From positions 3,234,001-3,298,000 of the forward strand of contig NC_134464.1 in assembly GCF_047948215.1 (NCBI RefSeq): 64,000 nt of DNA, read 5' to 3'. Source of the DNA: Lycorma delicatula. Taxonomy: Eukaryota; Arthropoda; Insecta; Hemiptera; Fulgoridae. Positions within the stretch are counted from its first letter, which is position 1. The number at the start of each line of letters is the position of its first letter. A model generated the notes under the pieces. It had not been told where the DNA came from. It made no database searches and was given only the letters and a program-made list of their open reading frames with translations. This document shows, one piece after another, positions 1 through 12,435 of this stretch. The position numbers were made by a program, and so were the translations under genes.

Positions 1-2530
1 GGTATACGCGGAGAAGTTTGTATTCGTTCAGCTGATTTTTATTTGCGTTTTATTTAATATCGAGTTCGACAAAAAAGATGACGAGTCAAAGATTTCGATC
101 CCTGTTTTCCATACTGAGCGCGGTATAGGGTGGTCGTTGTTCTTTAGCGATACTTTTTGTGACCGATTCGTTTAACGTCGGGCGTTTTTTATTTTATTTT
201 TTATAGTGATCAAATCGGAAAGGTGTATCGATTATAAGAAATAATTTTCATCGGATAGATCTGTTTTCGCCGTAAGTAGCTAAAAATTTAATCTCTTTAA
301 GTTTTTTCAAGTCTATAACAGGCTGTTACTATCAATGTTAATTGTCATAGTCGTTGATTTTCATAGAAACCTGCGTTTTATAAATATTTTTTTGATAATT
401 TTCTTTTTGATATCGTATATTTTCTGTAGTAAATTTTACTAAATTGTATTTTCTGACTTATTTTGGTGATGAAAATTCTATTTACTTTTTTCTTAAAAAT
501 AAAAAGAAACCGCTAAAAATGTGACAAGAAATAAATGTCTCGTCCTTTAAACTTAAAATCTACAATGATTTCCCTTGTGTTTTACTGTCCGTATATCTGC
601 GGAAATATGACTTTTTTTGTTGCACTAGTCTCCGTCATTATAATGCGGTTTCTCATGTAGTAATTATGCGAGAGAGGGAACGGCGACTTTTAGTTAGCCT
701 GAAGCCGCCACCAGTGTACGAAGCAAACTACGTCGAATGACAGGTTAGTATGCTTATCAAAACGAAGCCCACGGCTTTCTACGGTGACGTCACTGTTGCT
801 TAGCAACAGGGTAGGTTATTATTTCCCTCCCTTCCTTTCATACTCTGTACTTCGTCTTCACTTTGCCCCTTTTTTTGGTTGTAGTAAATATTACTATTAG
901 TAAACAGTTTTATTTTATTTTCTGTCCTGCCATAACGTAATAGTTTCTTTACTGCTGTCTGATATCGCAGTTTAATTTGTGTTCTTTTCCTGTTTTATTT
1001 TATAAACGAGGAAGGATGTAAAAGTTAGCGAGTGCGTTTTAACATCTTCATTTTCCTTTCGATGGTCATGAAAGCTTCCTTAATTATGAATTATGAACGT
1101 AGCGTTTAAAACTTTTCGTATATCTTTTGTCGCTTAAATATTTTTTTTTTTCGGAATTCGATCGACTTCCTTATTATTCGTTGTCGCATATTTATACCTG
1201 GAGACCTGGTTTCTTTTATCGCAGACCTTATCGATCGAAACGGATCGCATTTATCGGTCAGACCGTGCCGCCTGAATTCGGTTAACCGTTCAGGTGAATC
1301 TTGTGAGAACTATGCGGCAGTCCTGCGATGCTTGTTATCGAACCGTTTCCCGATTTCAATCGATTAAGGATACTTCTCGACCGTTTGGGGTGTGAACATC
1401 TGTCCGCTGTCGTACGAAATTATATTTACGATTAATCGTTTCAGGATCGAACAGAGTTCTTCGATTTTCTTTGTTTTATACAAGGGTCTTAAATCTGAGT
1501 ATTTATTCGTCCGTTCTCGAATGTTTGCTTTTATATGGCGTTCATCAAAATCGGTGTCGACCGATCCGAAAAGCTTTGAATGAAAATCTCGTTTATCTTG
1601 AGACAGCCACCTTTTTTGTAAATGCACACTGCCGACGTGATTTTATAGTGATTTGACGGTCTCGACAATTTTTCTCGGATCTTTGATCGTACAACATCGA
1701 TCCGTATCCCGTAAATCAGTTTCAGTTTCAAAGACTTTCGACACTTTCAATTCCGATTCGTCGTATTCATTTCTTGTCCGTTCCTGCACGTTTCTAATGT
1801 TTTAAATGGAAGTATCCTCGCGCCCTGAAATAATTTTATCGTATTCTTTTCATTAGTAGGTAAATAACAGATTCTTATAACGAAATGATAATCGCATTAC
1901 CGACCGATACTGAATAGCAGATCTTTTAATCGACTACCTTAACTGTAGTAACTTATCGATATCAGTTTATTATACAAACATATTTATTTGTTTGTTACGT
2001 TACTAATCGTTATTTAACGATTACGTTATTTGTATTTTACGTTACTAATCTATGTATTTGCGTTTTAAAAATGGGGGCTGCAATTTTTATTAGACAAATG
2101 CGTCGGTAACGTACGGTGAGGGACGCTTCGATTTTCAAACTGTAAATATAATGTCTGCCGCCGCTCCTGATGCCACCCACCGTTTTCATCTACTTAGCAG
2201 CGGCTAAACTTTTTGTGAACTTATATAAACTAACGTTGAGTTTTGATAAAATTATTTTGTATCGCTTTTTTTTTAGACATTTTATTTTTAAATAATGCGA
2301 TGTAGATAAAGAACGAGGATATATTGAAATCGCCTCCTCGAGGATCGTCGTTTAATGATCATACGTCGATTCTGGAATCTAGTTTACGATATCGCTAACG
2401 TTAAGTATATTCTTGATACCCGGTTAAACCTTCGTCGGTCACTTACGATCGACATTGCCGTTAATAATTTACTTTAATTATTACTTTTTTCATTTACAGT
2501 ACTGCTACGTTCGATTATAATTTAGCACGA
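1..2530. other. AT-rich non-coding stretch, CpG-rich, no gene recognised
   Basis: Short open frames on both strands between 1364 and 1731 overlap one another and resemble no known protein. Apart from the promoter-like motif at 785-809 I see no element. CpG dinucleotides are conspicuously frequent. Confidence 0.5.
785..809. promoter_or_regulatory. CRE-like palindrome next to an X-box-like inverted repeat
   Basis: TGACGTCA (785-792), the full cAMP-response-element palindrome, is followed directly by CTGTTGC-TTA-GCAACAG (793-809), a 7-bp-arm inverted repeat that fits the RFX X-box pattern. A possible splice donor (GACAG|GTTAGT) lies near 740-750. The motifs are exact, but the function is inferred and short motifs can arise by chance. 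Confidence 0.25.
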
Positions 2531-2539
2531 CATGAGTGA

Positions 2540-3790
2540 GGATGAAAGAGATGGATGAAGACGAAAGGACTAGAATTATGTTAAACTCGGGTAGTTTTCA
2601 TGACCGGCAGGCGTCCATTCCCTCCCTTGCGAATATCGGTGAATGGACATGTTATACCGCAGACAGAGTCTGCAAAACATTTAGGAATATGACTTGACCG
2701 TAGACGGTCTTTTGCTACGCATGTACGAGAGACGACGGAGAAAGCAGAACGAACGGTCAAAGCAGTAAGCCTGTCGACGGGCAACGTAGTTGGTCCTAGA
2801 ACATCTAAGTGGAAATTATATACTAGTGTAATAAATTCCGTACTTCTTTATGGTGTTGTTGTCAGGAAAAAAGCGCTAGAAGTCTAGGCTTATAGAAGAA
2901 CATTAGAAAGTGTACGACGCAGAATTGCACTGCGAACGGTATCAGCCTTTTCTTCGGTATCGACAGAGGCTGTTTTGGTGGTTGCTGAATCTCCACCTAT
3001 TCGACAATTGGCGAGAACGAAGAGTAGAGTAACAAAGGGAGTCGACAGAGAAGTGTCAGAAAGAATACTTTTCCAAGAACGATAAGAGAGATGGGATCTG
3101 GCAGCAGCCGATCGATGGATCGATTAAAAAGATAAAACCGTGGGCGGAGCGTTCTCATGGAGAGCTTTATTTTTGGTTCGTACAATTTTTAATCGGGCAT
3201 TGCCTTTTAGTGAGTATCTCCACAGTAGGAAGAGGGCAGCAGATCCCGATCGTCTATGTTGCGGTGAGCACGATGAACCGGAACATATTATTTGCTATTG
3301 TTCACAATGGGATGTACAAAGACAACATTGTGAGAGAGTTACGGGGCCATTATCTGCGGATACGTTAGTCTCGATTATGAATTGAATGTAGTGAATTGAA
3401 ATATTTTGTCGTGAAGGACTACATCACAAATACTAAAGAGGAAGGAAAAGAATGACGATGACGCGAGGGGGTAGCACAACCTAGGTAATTGAAGTCAGAT
3501 AGGGAGGGCAGCTTCGATCCGGAGGGACGGTTCGCCGAGATTAGCTGTTATCGATGACGGATTAGAAACCCCTGGTGGGAAACTTGGAGGAAAAGGATAA
3601 CACTCCTCCGCTTAGGTGAACTATAAGGGTATAAAAAAAGAAAAAACCAAATACAAGATCCGACCTGCCATGCCGGACGTATAGATGGTAGGTGGAAAGG
3701 GCTGTTAGAATAGAAAGGACACTCCTTGTGCTTTCCTATGCTTAATTGCGGGTCCGGCGAAGGGGAGTAAGGGATAAAAAAAGAAATATT
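2540..3790 (+). mobile_element. Degraded R1-like LINE, C-terminal reverse transcriptase, zinc finger and 3' UTR
   Basis: The + strand carries, across several frames, the tail of a non-LTR retrotransposon ORF2. There is an arginine-rich post-RT stretch near 2880-3060 (RRRIALRTVSAF), then from 3140 a frame with a terminal Cys/His cluster (CCGEHDEPEHIICYCSQWDV) like the C-terminal zinc knuckle of R1-clade elements. It ends at 3382 with DTLVSIMN. Stops and frame changes show it is dead. The 3' UTR contains GCTTAATTGCGGGTCCGGC near 3740-3760, which recurs in reverse complement near 32221-32241, so the two fragments belong to one family. The exact element ends were not determined. Confidence 0.65.
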
Positions 3791-5285
3791 ATTTATTCAT
3801 TTGCAATACTACTACTGCGTGGCCAAAATTCTTCCCGTCGATTGTCGGACGGTATTGGTAGTCCAGGACCGATTTGAAAGAAAACCACAACTTGTGTAAT
3901 AACTCCGCTATTAACTTCAGAAATTCTTTATCCGATGAGTGGCTTATTAAAGTCGATTAACGAAAAAATTGTTAAGTTCAAAAAAAAATAAATCGTCCTG
4001 TTAAGATTTGTCAAGAATTTTTTGTAACTATAATGACAATAAAGAGTATTCACCATAAAAATTATAAGGCTAGTTCGATTAGAGGCAGAAATATTGCTGA
4101 TTTTCCCTACAATTGGCGATTTAAGTAAAAATTTTTTTTATTAACATATATATATAGTTTTTATTTTTCTACGAAGTAATTAAGAACAAGAAAATATTTA
4201 AAAAAATTTCATCGGGTATCTTCTCTCTTGACAGCATATCTCATCATACTTTAGTTGGATTTTACTTGTATTTTTTCCTGAAAAATATTTATTGGTTTTT
4301 TTAATTTTTATTGTTGATACTCCAAAAAAATACTAACACTTTTAATTGATTTTGTAGTGATATTGAAGTTTAAATTAGCGGTGTCAGATGCAGTCTACGT
4401 GATTTTCCTGTGTATACATTGATTGTTGTTATAGGTCAGCCGCAGAAAATTCATTTCATTACCGCCGACTCTGGTAATAGTCGAACGCTTTCCCAGTTTC
4501 TATTGAATTTTATTTATTTATTACTATAACTTTTCGCATTTAATAGGAAAGTTTAGAAGTAAAAAAAAATATATATTTTTTTAATAATAAATTTAAAAAA
4601 GGTTTTTGATTATAGATTCATTAAAGGAGTGATCCTTGATTTTTTTTAGCGTAGTCAGTTAATGAAGAAAGTTTAGCAAACGTTTGTATTAAAATACAAA
4701 TAAAAGAAATTATATTCTTACGTACGTAGATGAAAATAAAATATTCCTTGCTGTAGGTTCGGTTTGCTCGTGTTTCCGTATAAAAATTAATAATGAGAAA
4801 ATATATTGTTAACTAACCTTCTTTGTTTTTGTTTACTTTAAGTTTAACCGGTTTCTAGTGTAGCGTTATCTTTGCTTATTCAAGATTATTCTTTTTTCAC
4901 AATCGCTTTGTCTACGACGAAAAATACTCGTACTGAAGTCGTATCCTCTAATTTCAGTTATTTTCCTTTCCGCTTAAATACTGGAATACACTAATAAATA
5001 TCGAGTTAATAAACGATAAGTAAATTATAAACGAACGCAAAGAAACGGGTAAAGTAGTAATAAGAAACGCCTCGTGAATTATTTCACAAAAAATGAAAAA
5101 CTAATAATCGGTTGCGCCTTTTGTTGAACGATCATAATCGGCAGATGTAATGGAATAAATTAATATTATATAAATAAAATAAAATAATAGAATGTATTCT
5201 AATAACATTTACAAAGTATTGGAAAATGGCTGTATTTAAAAATAAAACAAAAATTGAAAGCTTAGCAGTTACACGACGTACATTT
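3791..5285. other. AT-rich stretch with no recognised feature
   Basis: Only short A/T runs and no protein-like frame. Nothing further can be supported. Confidence 0.5.
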
Positions 5286-5289
5286 TAAA

Positions 5290-6790
5290 AGCTTATATAT
5301 GTATTATATATTTTTTTTTAAATAATTTAATTTCTTCATATATTTCCAAACGATTGCTAAAATACGGATCTAAGTATAAATAACAGTTTTGGAATTTCTT
5401 TACGAAATAAGTTACGTTTAATAAAAGTTTAGTATTTCTTAATTGCCGAAAGTTCCTTTTACTTACTTCATCGTTAGCGTTCTTATATTTTCTACGTTCA
5501 TCCATCGGCTGCAATATAACCTCTGATATCCAAGGTTTTCTCTTTGTTCCGCCTATCTTTTTTACTCAGACCTCTTGCGAAGTCCTTCTCAAAAATCTTC
5601 TTTACCTCTTCTTTCTCAAGCTTCTCTAAATTCCACCGATTCATCTGATATATTTTCTTCAGGTTTTTAAATCCCAATCTACATTTCATTATCACTGAAT
5701 TACGGTCGTTATCGATATCTGCTCGAGGGTAAGCTTTGCCGTCGACGAGTTGATTTCTATATCTTTGCCTAACCGTGATATAATCTACCTGATACCTTGC
5801 AGTATCACCTGACTTTTTCCATTTGTATATTCTTGTATTATGATTTTTAAACCGGTTGTTGGTAATACTTCTTGCAAAAATCTATAAGTCGGTCCTCTCT
5901 TTCGTTCCTTTTGCCCGGCCCGTATTCACCTACAATATTTCCTTCGTTGCTTATTCCGACGCTTGCATTCCGATTTCCAACTATTATTAAATTTTTATCC
6001 CCTTTTATGCGTTTAATTGCTTCATCAATCTCTTTGTATACACACTCTACCTCATCGTCATCATGGGCGCTTGTAGGCGTATAGACGTTAACAATCGTTG
6101 TCGGCTTAGGTTTTTATTTTATCCTTATTACAATGATTCTGTCGCTGTGTATTTTTAAATACTCTACTCTCTTTCCTACCTTGTTAATTACGATACCTAC
6201 TCCTGCCTGCCCTTTATTTGAAGCTGTGTTAATTATTCTAAAATCACCTGACCGAAAGTCGTTTTCCTCTACCCATCGAACCTCGCTAATTCGTACTACC
6301 GCCACATTTAATCTATACATTTCCCTCTTTAAATTTTGTAACCTACCGACCTTTTACAGACTTGTAACATTCTACGCTCCGACTCGTAGAATGTTATTTT
6401 TTAATTTGGTGACCCCTTCCTTAGTATTCCCCACTCGGAGATCAGAACGGGGGACTAGTTTACCTCCGGAATATTTTACCAAGGAAGGCGTCTCCACCTT
6501 TGTTACTACAATTACATTTTCTTGGAAAAAAAGCAGCTGTAGTTTTCCATCGCTTTCAGCTTCCTAGTATTCAGAAGATCGAGTGTTGTTGATATGGCCG
6601 TTTAAGACCTCCTGACCTACGCCCTGAACGAGCTGCTGCCCTCTTTCAGGAATCATCCTTAGTTTGGCTCTCGACAGATACCTCTCCTATATGGTTCACC
6701 TTCGGTCCAGCTACTCTGTTTCACTGACCACTCAAGCCCCTCCCCTTCACCATCGGCAAGGTCTCATTATTCATAGAGAGGGAAAAACAT
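5290..6790 (-). mobile_element. RTE-like LINE fragment: AP-type endonuclease domain, frameshifted
   Basis: Read on the minus strand from about 6790 downwards, it gives the start of an endonuclease domain (VGA-NVTSL-KVGRLQNLKRE), then MYRLNVAVVRISEVRWVEEN, SDRIIVIRIK, the acidic DDDEVECVYKEIDEAIKRIK, NLIIVGNRNASVGISNEGN, GKRNERG and ARYQVDYITVRQRYRNQ. After that comes the linker RWNLEKLEKEEVKK and DERRKYKNANDEVSKRN near 5510-5450. These blocks are the APE-like endonuclease and following linker of RTE-clade elements, the same family often annotated as craniofacial development protein 2-like. Some catalytic positions are altered (GNRNA where GDWNA is usual). No reverse transcriptase follows, so the copy is truncated after the endonuclease. 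Confidence 0.75.
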
Positions 6791-6794
6791 TAAC

Positions 6795-7275
6795 GATAAG
6801 TAATAATTCAATAAAAAAAATCATATGTCATTAGTGAAATAAAATTTTATTTACTTTTCAATTTAATTCATACATTTTTACAGAGGTTAATAGTTATTAA
6901 TAAATAAATATATTTAAATTTAAAAAAAAAGTTTAAAAAAATATATGTAAATGAAGTCGAATTCGAACCGATTTCTCCGTGGTTACGGAACCGACATTTG
7001 CTCACGTACACCACATATCTACTTGAGTGACGTGAAAGAAAATTAATATATAAACTAATATAAAATGCTGATACGGACACAACAAAAAATGCGATGTAGC
7101 GTGGTATCCACCACATTGCAGTTGTGTAACTGTCGACTTTATTAAAGAATTGGAGGATCGTATCTCACCTTCAAATGAAACAAGTTTAAATGAAGTCCGG
7201 CAAAAAATATGTATAAGTAATTTAATAGGCGTAAAGGAAGTCGTGGGGTATCCACATCAGATTTTTAATAATAAA
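6795..7275. repeat. Partial, rearranged copy of the hairpin-ended repeat family
   Basis: The segment 6810-6990 resembles the internal part of the repeats at 36301 and 52440 on the + strand, including GAAGTCGAATTCGAACCGAT (6953-6972), while 7220-7273 matches their first ~55 bp in reverse complement. The copy therefore has parts in opposite orientation. The long open frame that starts at 7150 begins inside it and is not a gene. Confidence 0.5.
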
Positions 7276-8217
7276 AATCGATTGAACATGTGTTTTGTTA
7301 CGATGTCCACCCGACAGTTGTTTACATTATATCGGACAATTTTAATTTTTAATTTCATCGATCGGTGTTACATAGTTTTTTACCCGGTTCGATTCGTTAT
7401 TTATGTAATTTTGTATGAATTTCACCGTAGAAAACTTTTTCTGACCGTAACTGTCTGCGTTGTCGGTGTCTGTTTAGGAAATATATACGAACTATTATCG
7501 GTTATTGTAAATCTCTCTCCGTACTCGGATTCGTTCTGCGATTTTGATAAATTTGTGATGCTATCGTTGTCCTCGTTTTACAAATTTATTTTGAAAAATG
7601 TTACGAGTGCAATTTTTTGGAGGAAGAAGGTTGGCGGGGGTATGACTATTATGAAAACAAAAATTAGGTTATTGTTCTTGAACAGGAAATACGCTATTAT
7701 TTCTTTAATGAAAAATAAATCGTAAAAAACTTGATTTAAAAAGAAGTATTAATTATTTGTCTACTAGAGAGAGAGAACCCTTTTTACTTTTAACTGGGAG
7801 TTAAGAAACTCCACGTCTGATTTTTATTTTAAGCCCTTTCTTTCTCTCTTTTTCCTTTTCCCTCGCCGATCGCTCTCTGTCTAACACTGTTTCTTTTAGT
7901 TCTCTTCCTGGATCTTATCCAGACCCGTTTTAATTAGTGTTTTTTCGTTCCCTCTTATTTTTTTTCTTTTATTTAACTTCGCTTTACTTACGATAGATTT
8001 AAAATTTATGAAACGTAAAGAGGTTTTCCGTTTATGTCACTTACACGTTAAACATATAAAACTGTCGCATTTCTTAGAATTATCGATGGGTTTATAGTTT
8101 TCTAAATTATTTTTTTGTTTTAAATACTTTTATAGGATCGAAATCTATTCGTAATTTTCATCGTACTGTCGTTAAGATTCTAAACTAGACGATAACTTTT
8201 TATCGATGTAACTGTAG
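7276..8217. other. No gene recognised
   Basis: An uninterrupted 191-codon frame (7150-7725, +) gives a hydrophobic, low-complexity protein with no recognisable motif, and its first part is repeat sequence. I treat it as chance. The rest is pyrimidine-rich (7820-7960) and AT-rich. Confidence 0.45.
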
Positions 8218-8450
8218 GTGATAGATCGAGAGGCGAGCCAGAGAACGCGAGATACGGTTTCGTTGGGACGGCCGGCAACGGTCGACGTGAAACGGGCGGC
8301 CGCGCGGGAGTCGCGGCATACTAAGAACGGCTCGTGGCGGTTGGTGACGCAGGTCAACAATAATTGGCGACTAGAGGGCGATGCTGTATGCGTGTTTGAT
8401 GGGAGCAGGCGAAACAACAGGTGAGAGAGACCGGAGGGCGGCAGGGTGAG
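8218..8450. other. GC-rich, CpG-dense block; possible CpG island or untranslated first exon
   Basis: About 230 bp of clearly higher G+C than its surroundings, open on both strands (68 codons + from 8218, 94 codons - from 8456). The + strand frame ends at a consensus splice donor, AACAACAG|GTGAGA (around 8415-8426). Neither protein resembles a known family. The composition and donor make a first exon or regulatory island possible, but an old GC-rich repeat fragment is equally possible. Confidence 0.3.
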
Positions 8451-10465
8451 GGCCAATGTGTTTACAATTATTCGCTAACGCTGCTGAATTTGCATCTTTT
8501 CTTTGAGGCACCGCAGTTCCTTCCCGAGCGGGGCCAGGAGATGTCACCGGTTTTTAGTATTCTATAATGCCTGTATGCGTTCACTAAATATAACAAGGCT
8601 TGGCAGTTGCAGTTTTCTCTACTTTTAAGTCGTTTTTACCGGGTATAAAATATTAAATTTTATCAGACTAAAAGTTTAAAATAAATGTGACCGATAGAAG
8701 ATAGAAAGATAGAATTGAAGTAGGCCTTATGTAGTTCACGAATAAAAATATAAACGAACCGGTTTAACGACTCGGAATAGACCTAATAGAAAGGAATGTT
8801 TGTTATCCACTCGATTTATTCATCGCGCGCCAGTTATCAGCAAGACATCCGTTCTGTTATCAGCCGCTCCCATCGGTTCTTATCTCGCCCACAGGTAGCG
8901 TCTGCTTGGTCTCGGGGTAACTCTTCGGCGTAATATTAATTTAAGGTGTATTGCGTTGGCGTTCTGAATGCGCAAGAAAGATGCGCAGTGATTATGGAAT
9001 TTCAATTATACGAAGAAGACCGAAAGTAAAAAGAAAGCGGTCAAATCCTGAGCTTTACGAGCTAAAAGACCAAATAAAACACGCTGAACAGAATTATTTA
9101 TATTAATTTAAGAGAGTACAAAATTAATGTTGTTATAGAGGCAAATCAGGCTTTTCATTCTATAATTATCTTTCTAGAGAGAATCCTTTCTCAGTGTGCA
9201 CTTACGCCGTAAAAAGAACGTTTATACCGATTTGTCTTCAGTAGTTTTTGCTGAGTGTTGATTATGAATCGCTTGCGTGTTATTTTAAATATATAGATGA
9301 TGCAAAGTGTAAACGGTTGTCGGAAACGTATGCTCGTAATTTTATTTATATAATTTGCGAGCGATATTTTATATCTAAATACACCTAAGGCGTGTTTAAA
9401 TATTACGCGGCGATAAAAACAAATCGGGTCGTTTGATGTATATAGTTTTCTTAAGTTAACACGTAAATACGTACTTAGGTTTAAATGCGACAAACGTAAA
9501 ACGATTCTCTTGTAGCAGATACGTTTGTTCGAATTTTAGCGGCTGTCTGAATGAACGGTTTACAGTTAGTTTATATTTTAGGATGGGGTAATCGCAGGCC
9601 CCGTATCTCAAAATGTTACACTCAGAGTGGAATAATTTCTTTACATAATTCTTACATATACGTAAGTCTTTCTGCGCTTATATAATATTAACGGTAGGCC
9701 TAAACTTAATTTTTCTCCTATATATTAGAGAAAGCAATTTTTCTGCCTCGACTAAATTTTTGTAATACAACTCTTTGCATTAGAATATCGGTATTTTTTT
9801 TTAATTTATAAACTGTTCGTTATCGTTTTAGTATTGTTCTATGCGGAAAAAATAAAATTTTCTGCATGATTTTTAGCGTACTAGAATTGTTTAGTATTTT
9901 AAGACTGTTTTTGCAAATTTTACAATTTTTGTCGAAACGAACTTTACGTTTACAATTCATTTACGTTTTTACGAACGTTTTCCAGTTAGTAAAATACGTA
10001 GCCGCTGAAAACTCAATAATCATACTATATTAGTTTATTCCCCTTAAATAGTTAAGCGCGGACATTTATCATTTTTGGTCACGGTTTTCGTATAAACGAA
10101 ATGCTAAGTGAAATAAAAACAGAACAACCGGAGTCGTGTTGGATAAAATAAACCTTAAAAATAATGGTCGTTTAAGAAATAAAATTATCTAAAGCGATGT
10201 ACATTTTTATTTGTCGTATGAAATATTAACGTGTAAGATTCCTTAATAATGTCGATTGCGGAAATATAGAACTGTTAATTTAGGAATAATAAATAACAGA
10301 AAACTTCTAATTTTAACGTATATAAGACGCTAAAGTATTTTTAATAAAAGAAGTTTGTATTATGCAAAGTCGCGGTGTTGGCGCTGTGCTCTAGCTTCCT
10401 AAATGTAACGATTGAGCGTTGCACGTTACGACAGCTACTCAGTCGTTTCTATGGCAGTAAAGCCG
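8451..10465. other. AT-rich stretch with no recognised feature
   Basis: A minus-strand frame at 9191-9493 has no recognisable motif. Nothing else is supported. Confidence 0.45.
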
Positions 10466-10474
10466 CAGTTAAGC

Positions 10475-10612
10475 ATTACTGTACAGAGGATGAGATGAAT
10501 GATTTGTAGCGTGTGGGAAAAATGCCATGCCTGACCGGGATTCGAACCCGGGACCTCCGGGTGAAAGGCCGAGACGCTACCACTCGCGCCACGGAGGCCG
10601 GCTAACCTGCAG
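10475..10612 (-). repeat. tRNA-derived SINE, near-complete head and tail
   Basis: On the minus strand the tRNA-related head starts with GGCCTCCGTGGCGCGAGTGG (A box like) and contains GGTTCGAATCCCGG (B box), with a TTTCACC anticodon-like segment that suggests a Glu-type tRNA origin. It is followed by CAGGCATGGCATTTTT and a tail containing CGCTACAAATCATTCATC. Related copies lie at 23322 (+), 46063 (+) and 53640 (-). The acceptor stem does not pair properly and there is a non-tRNA tail, so this is a SINE and not a tRNA gene. Confidence 0.75.
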
Positions 10613-10614
10613 CT

Positions 10615-11517
10615 ACACACAGCGACCTAGTTACTACGACAGCTGTTAATACAAATTGTTTTCTAGGTACGCGTTTCTATGACAACTACTCATATCCGTG
10701 CTCTTTAGCGTGCATTTCTTATTTAAAAACGTTAAGCGGTATAGATATATTTATATGCAAAACGTAGATATTTTTGTTTAATCGCAACGCTTTGTGATTG
10801 TAGTAAATTTCCATTCTATTTTATTTTTGATCTGAGAGCATAAGGAAAAGGATGGGGGATGCTCATTTATAAATAAAATTCGTTTTTGTCATTAGTGTTA
10901 CATGATTTTAGCTTTTACCCGCTCAATACTTCGATATAATTTACGTTAATTTTATAAATAAAAACATTAACCGCACTGAATATTTTTTATAATTAATATA
11001 ATCGACGAATATATTTATTGATTTTAATTCGGTTTCTTTTTTTGTTTTATAGAATCGATTAAATTTTACTTTTTATTAATACATTTAATCGGCATTATAT
11101 ACATTTAAATTAATTTAAGTTTTGCAAACGTTTTTACGTCATTGAAAATCTGATAAACCCGTTTATGTGTTCTTTTAATGTTTTTATATTGTATTTTAAT
11201 AAAAATTTTGCATCAGGGGTCGATTGGGTATATTTACTTTTAATATGCGGCATTAATACCATATATTACTATAGTAATCGGAACACGTCGGTTGTGAAAC
11301 TTACTTAAAGGAAAACTGTGCTTATTAATTATTGTTTCTATTACTGATATGCATGTGTTAATAAATAATTGCAAAATTTAACGCAGCAGATAATGGAGAT
11401 TGTTATTCGTGTATGCAGTGTTAAAAATACGAAGCAGGATAGGCAAATTTGTAAGAAATATCTAAAAAAACAGAAATGTTATTATTTTACACGTATGATT
11501 TCGTTCATCGATTTAGT

Positions 11518-11558
<41 letters not shown>

Positions 11559-11884
11559 GAGAAAATAGTAATTGTTTCATTTATTGAGAGCTTACTTGCT
11601 GTTGATTTTTTCTAATTTTCTTTTACAACAATCACTTTACAAATTTTAGTTCGTTTTACTCAAATATTTCCATGCCGGCATCTTTTTGTTATTGGTAATT
11701 TAACTAAAAGGATTAAAGAATGAATTTTAAAATCTCTTGTAATAAAAATTTATTTTTATTCTTAATTTCGTATCCTAGTGTTCGACTTCCCGAACATTTT
11801 TCTCTAAAACAAAAGCTGATGTTTCTTTATTATTGCAATATTTTATAAGTGTAATATATTTTATAATGTTTTGTAAGAGTATAA
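10615..11884. other. AT-rich stretch with a 36-nt T run
   Basis: Nothing protein-like is present. An uninterrupted run of 36 T lies at 11520-11555. Confidence 0.45.
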
Positions 11885-12130
11885 GTGTATATCGACCCCC
11901 TAGGGAAAAGACACTCGCCTATGGCGATTACAGCGCCACATTACGCCCTTCGTTCTTAGACCTGACGGACGTAACCGGAGGTCGTCTAATCGACCCTCAG
12001 ACACTAACCTTATTGAGCCTCGGCTAGGCGTCTTGTCAGAATATCACAGATGCAAATGCCCCGTTAGAGATTTCAACCTATAATTTTACTCGGCTTTCGC
12101 CTTCGTTTTACGCTTCTTTGGACCTGCTTC
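11885..12130 (-). mobile_element. 3' remnant of the R1-like LINE family also present at 37.8-39.3 kb
   Basis: A moderately GC-rich island. On the minus strand it reads RGICICDILTRRLAEAQ, comparable to CGICIGGILGRGD in the minus-strand LINE remnant at 37833-37880. At the nucleotide level both share ATGCAAATGCC preceded by a CACxGATG-type segment, and ACCGGAGGTC nearby. Short and degraded, and assigned only through that similarity. Confidence 0.4.
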
Positions 12131-12435
12131 GTAGCCCTCAACCGATAGTATTTTTGCGGAATCGCGAATTATGTTATCGGGTAATGTTAAAAATTAACAT
12201 TTAAAAAATTCTGGATGACAATGTCGGCACGCACGCGTGCGTGCACAAGATGTTTACCGGCCTCTCTTATTGCTCGAATAATTAATTCAAAAGCGTTACA
12301 AGATTTTCGATATAAAATAGTAAATCCCAAATCGTTTTGGTTAAACTAATTTGAAATCGATCGTTCGTTAAAATAATTACGGGTGAACAACGCGAAAAAT
12401 TTATTCGGACGAAAATCATTTACCCGGCTGCGGTG

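Noticed and set aside
7150..7725. Longest open frame of the window (191 codons, +)
   Set aside because: It starts inside repeat sequence, gives a low-complexity hydrophobic protein with no motif, and has no splice or promoter context.
10520..10610. tRNA gene on the minus strand
   Set aside because: A and B boxes are present, but the stems do not pair and a SINE tail follows; related copies occur at three other sites.
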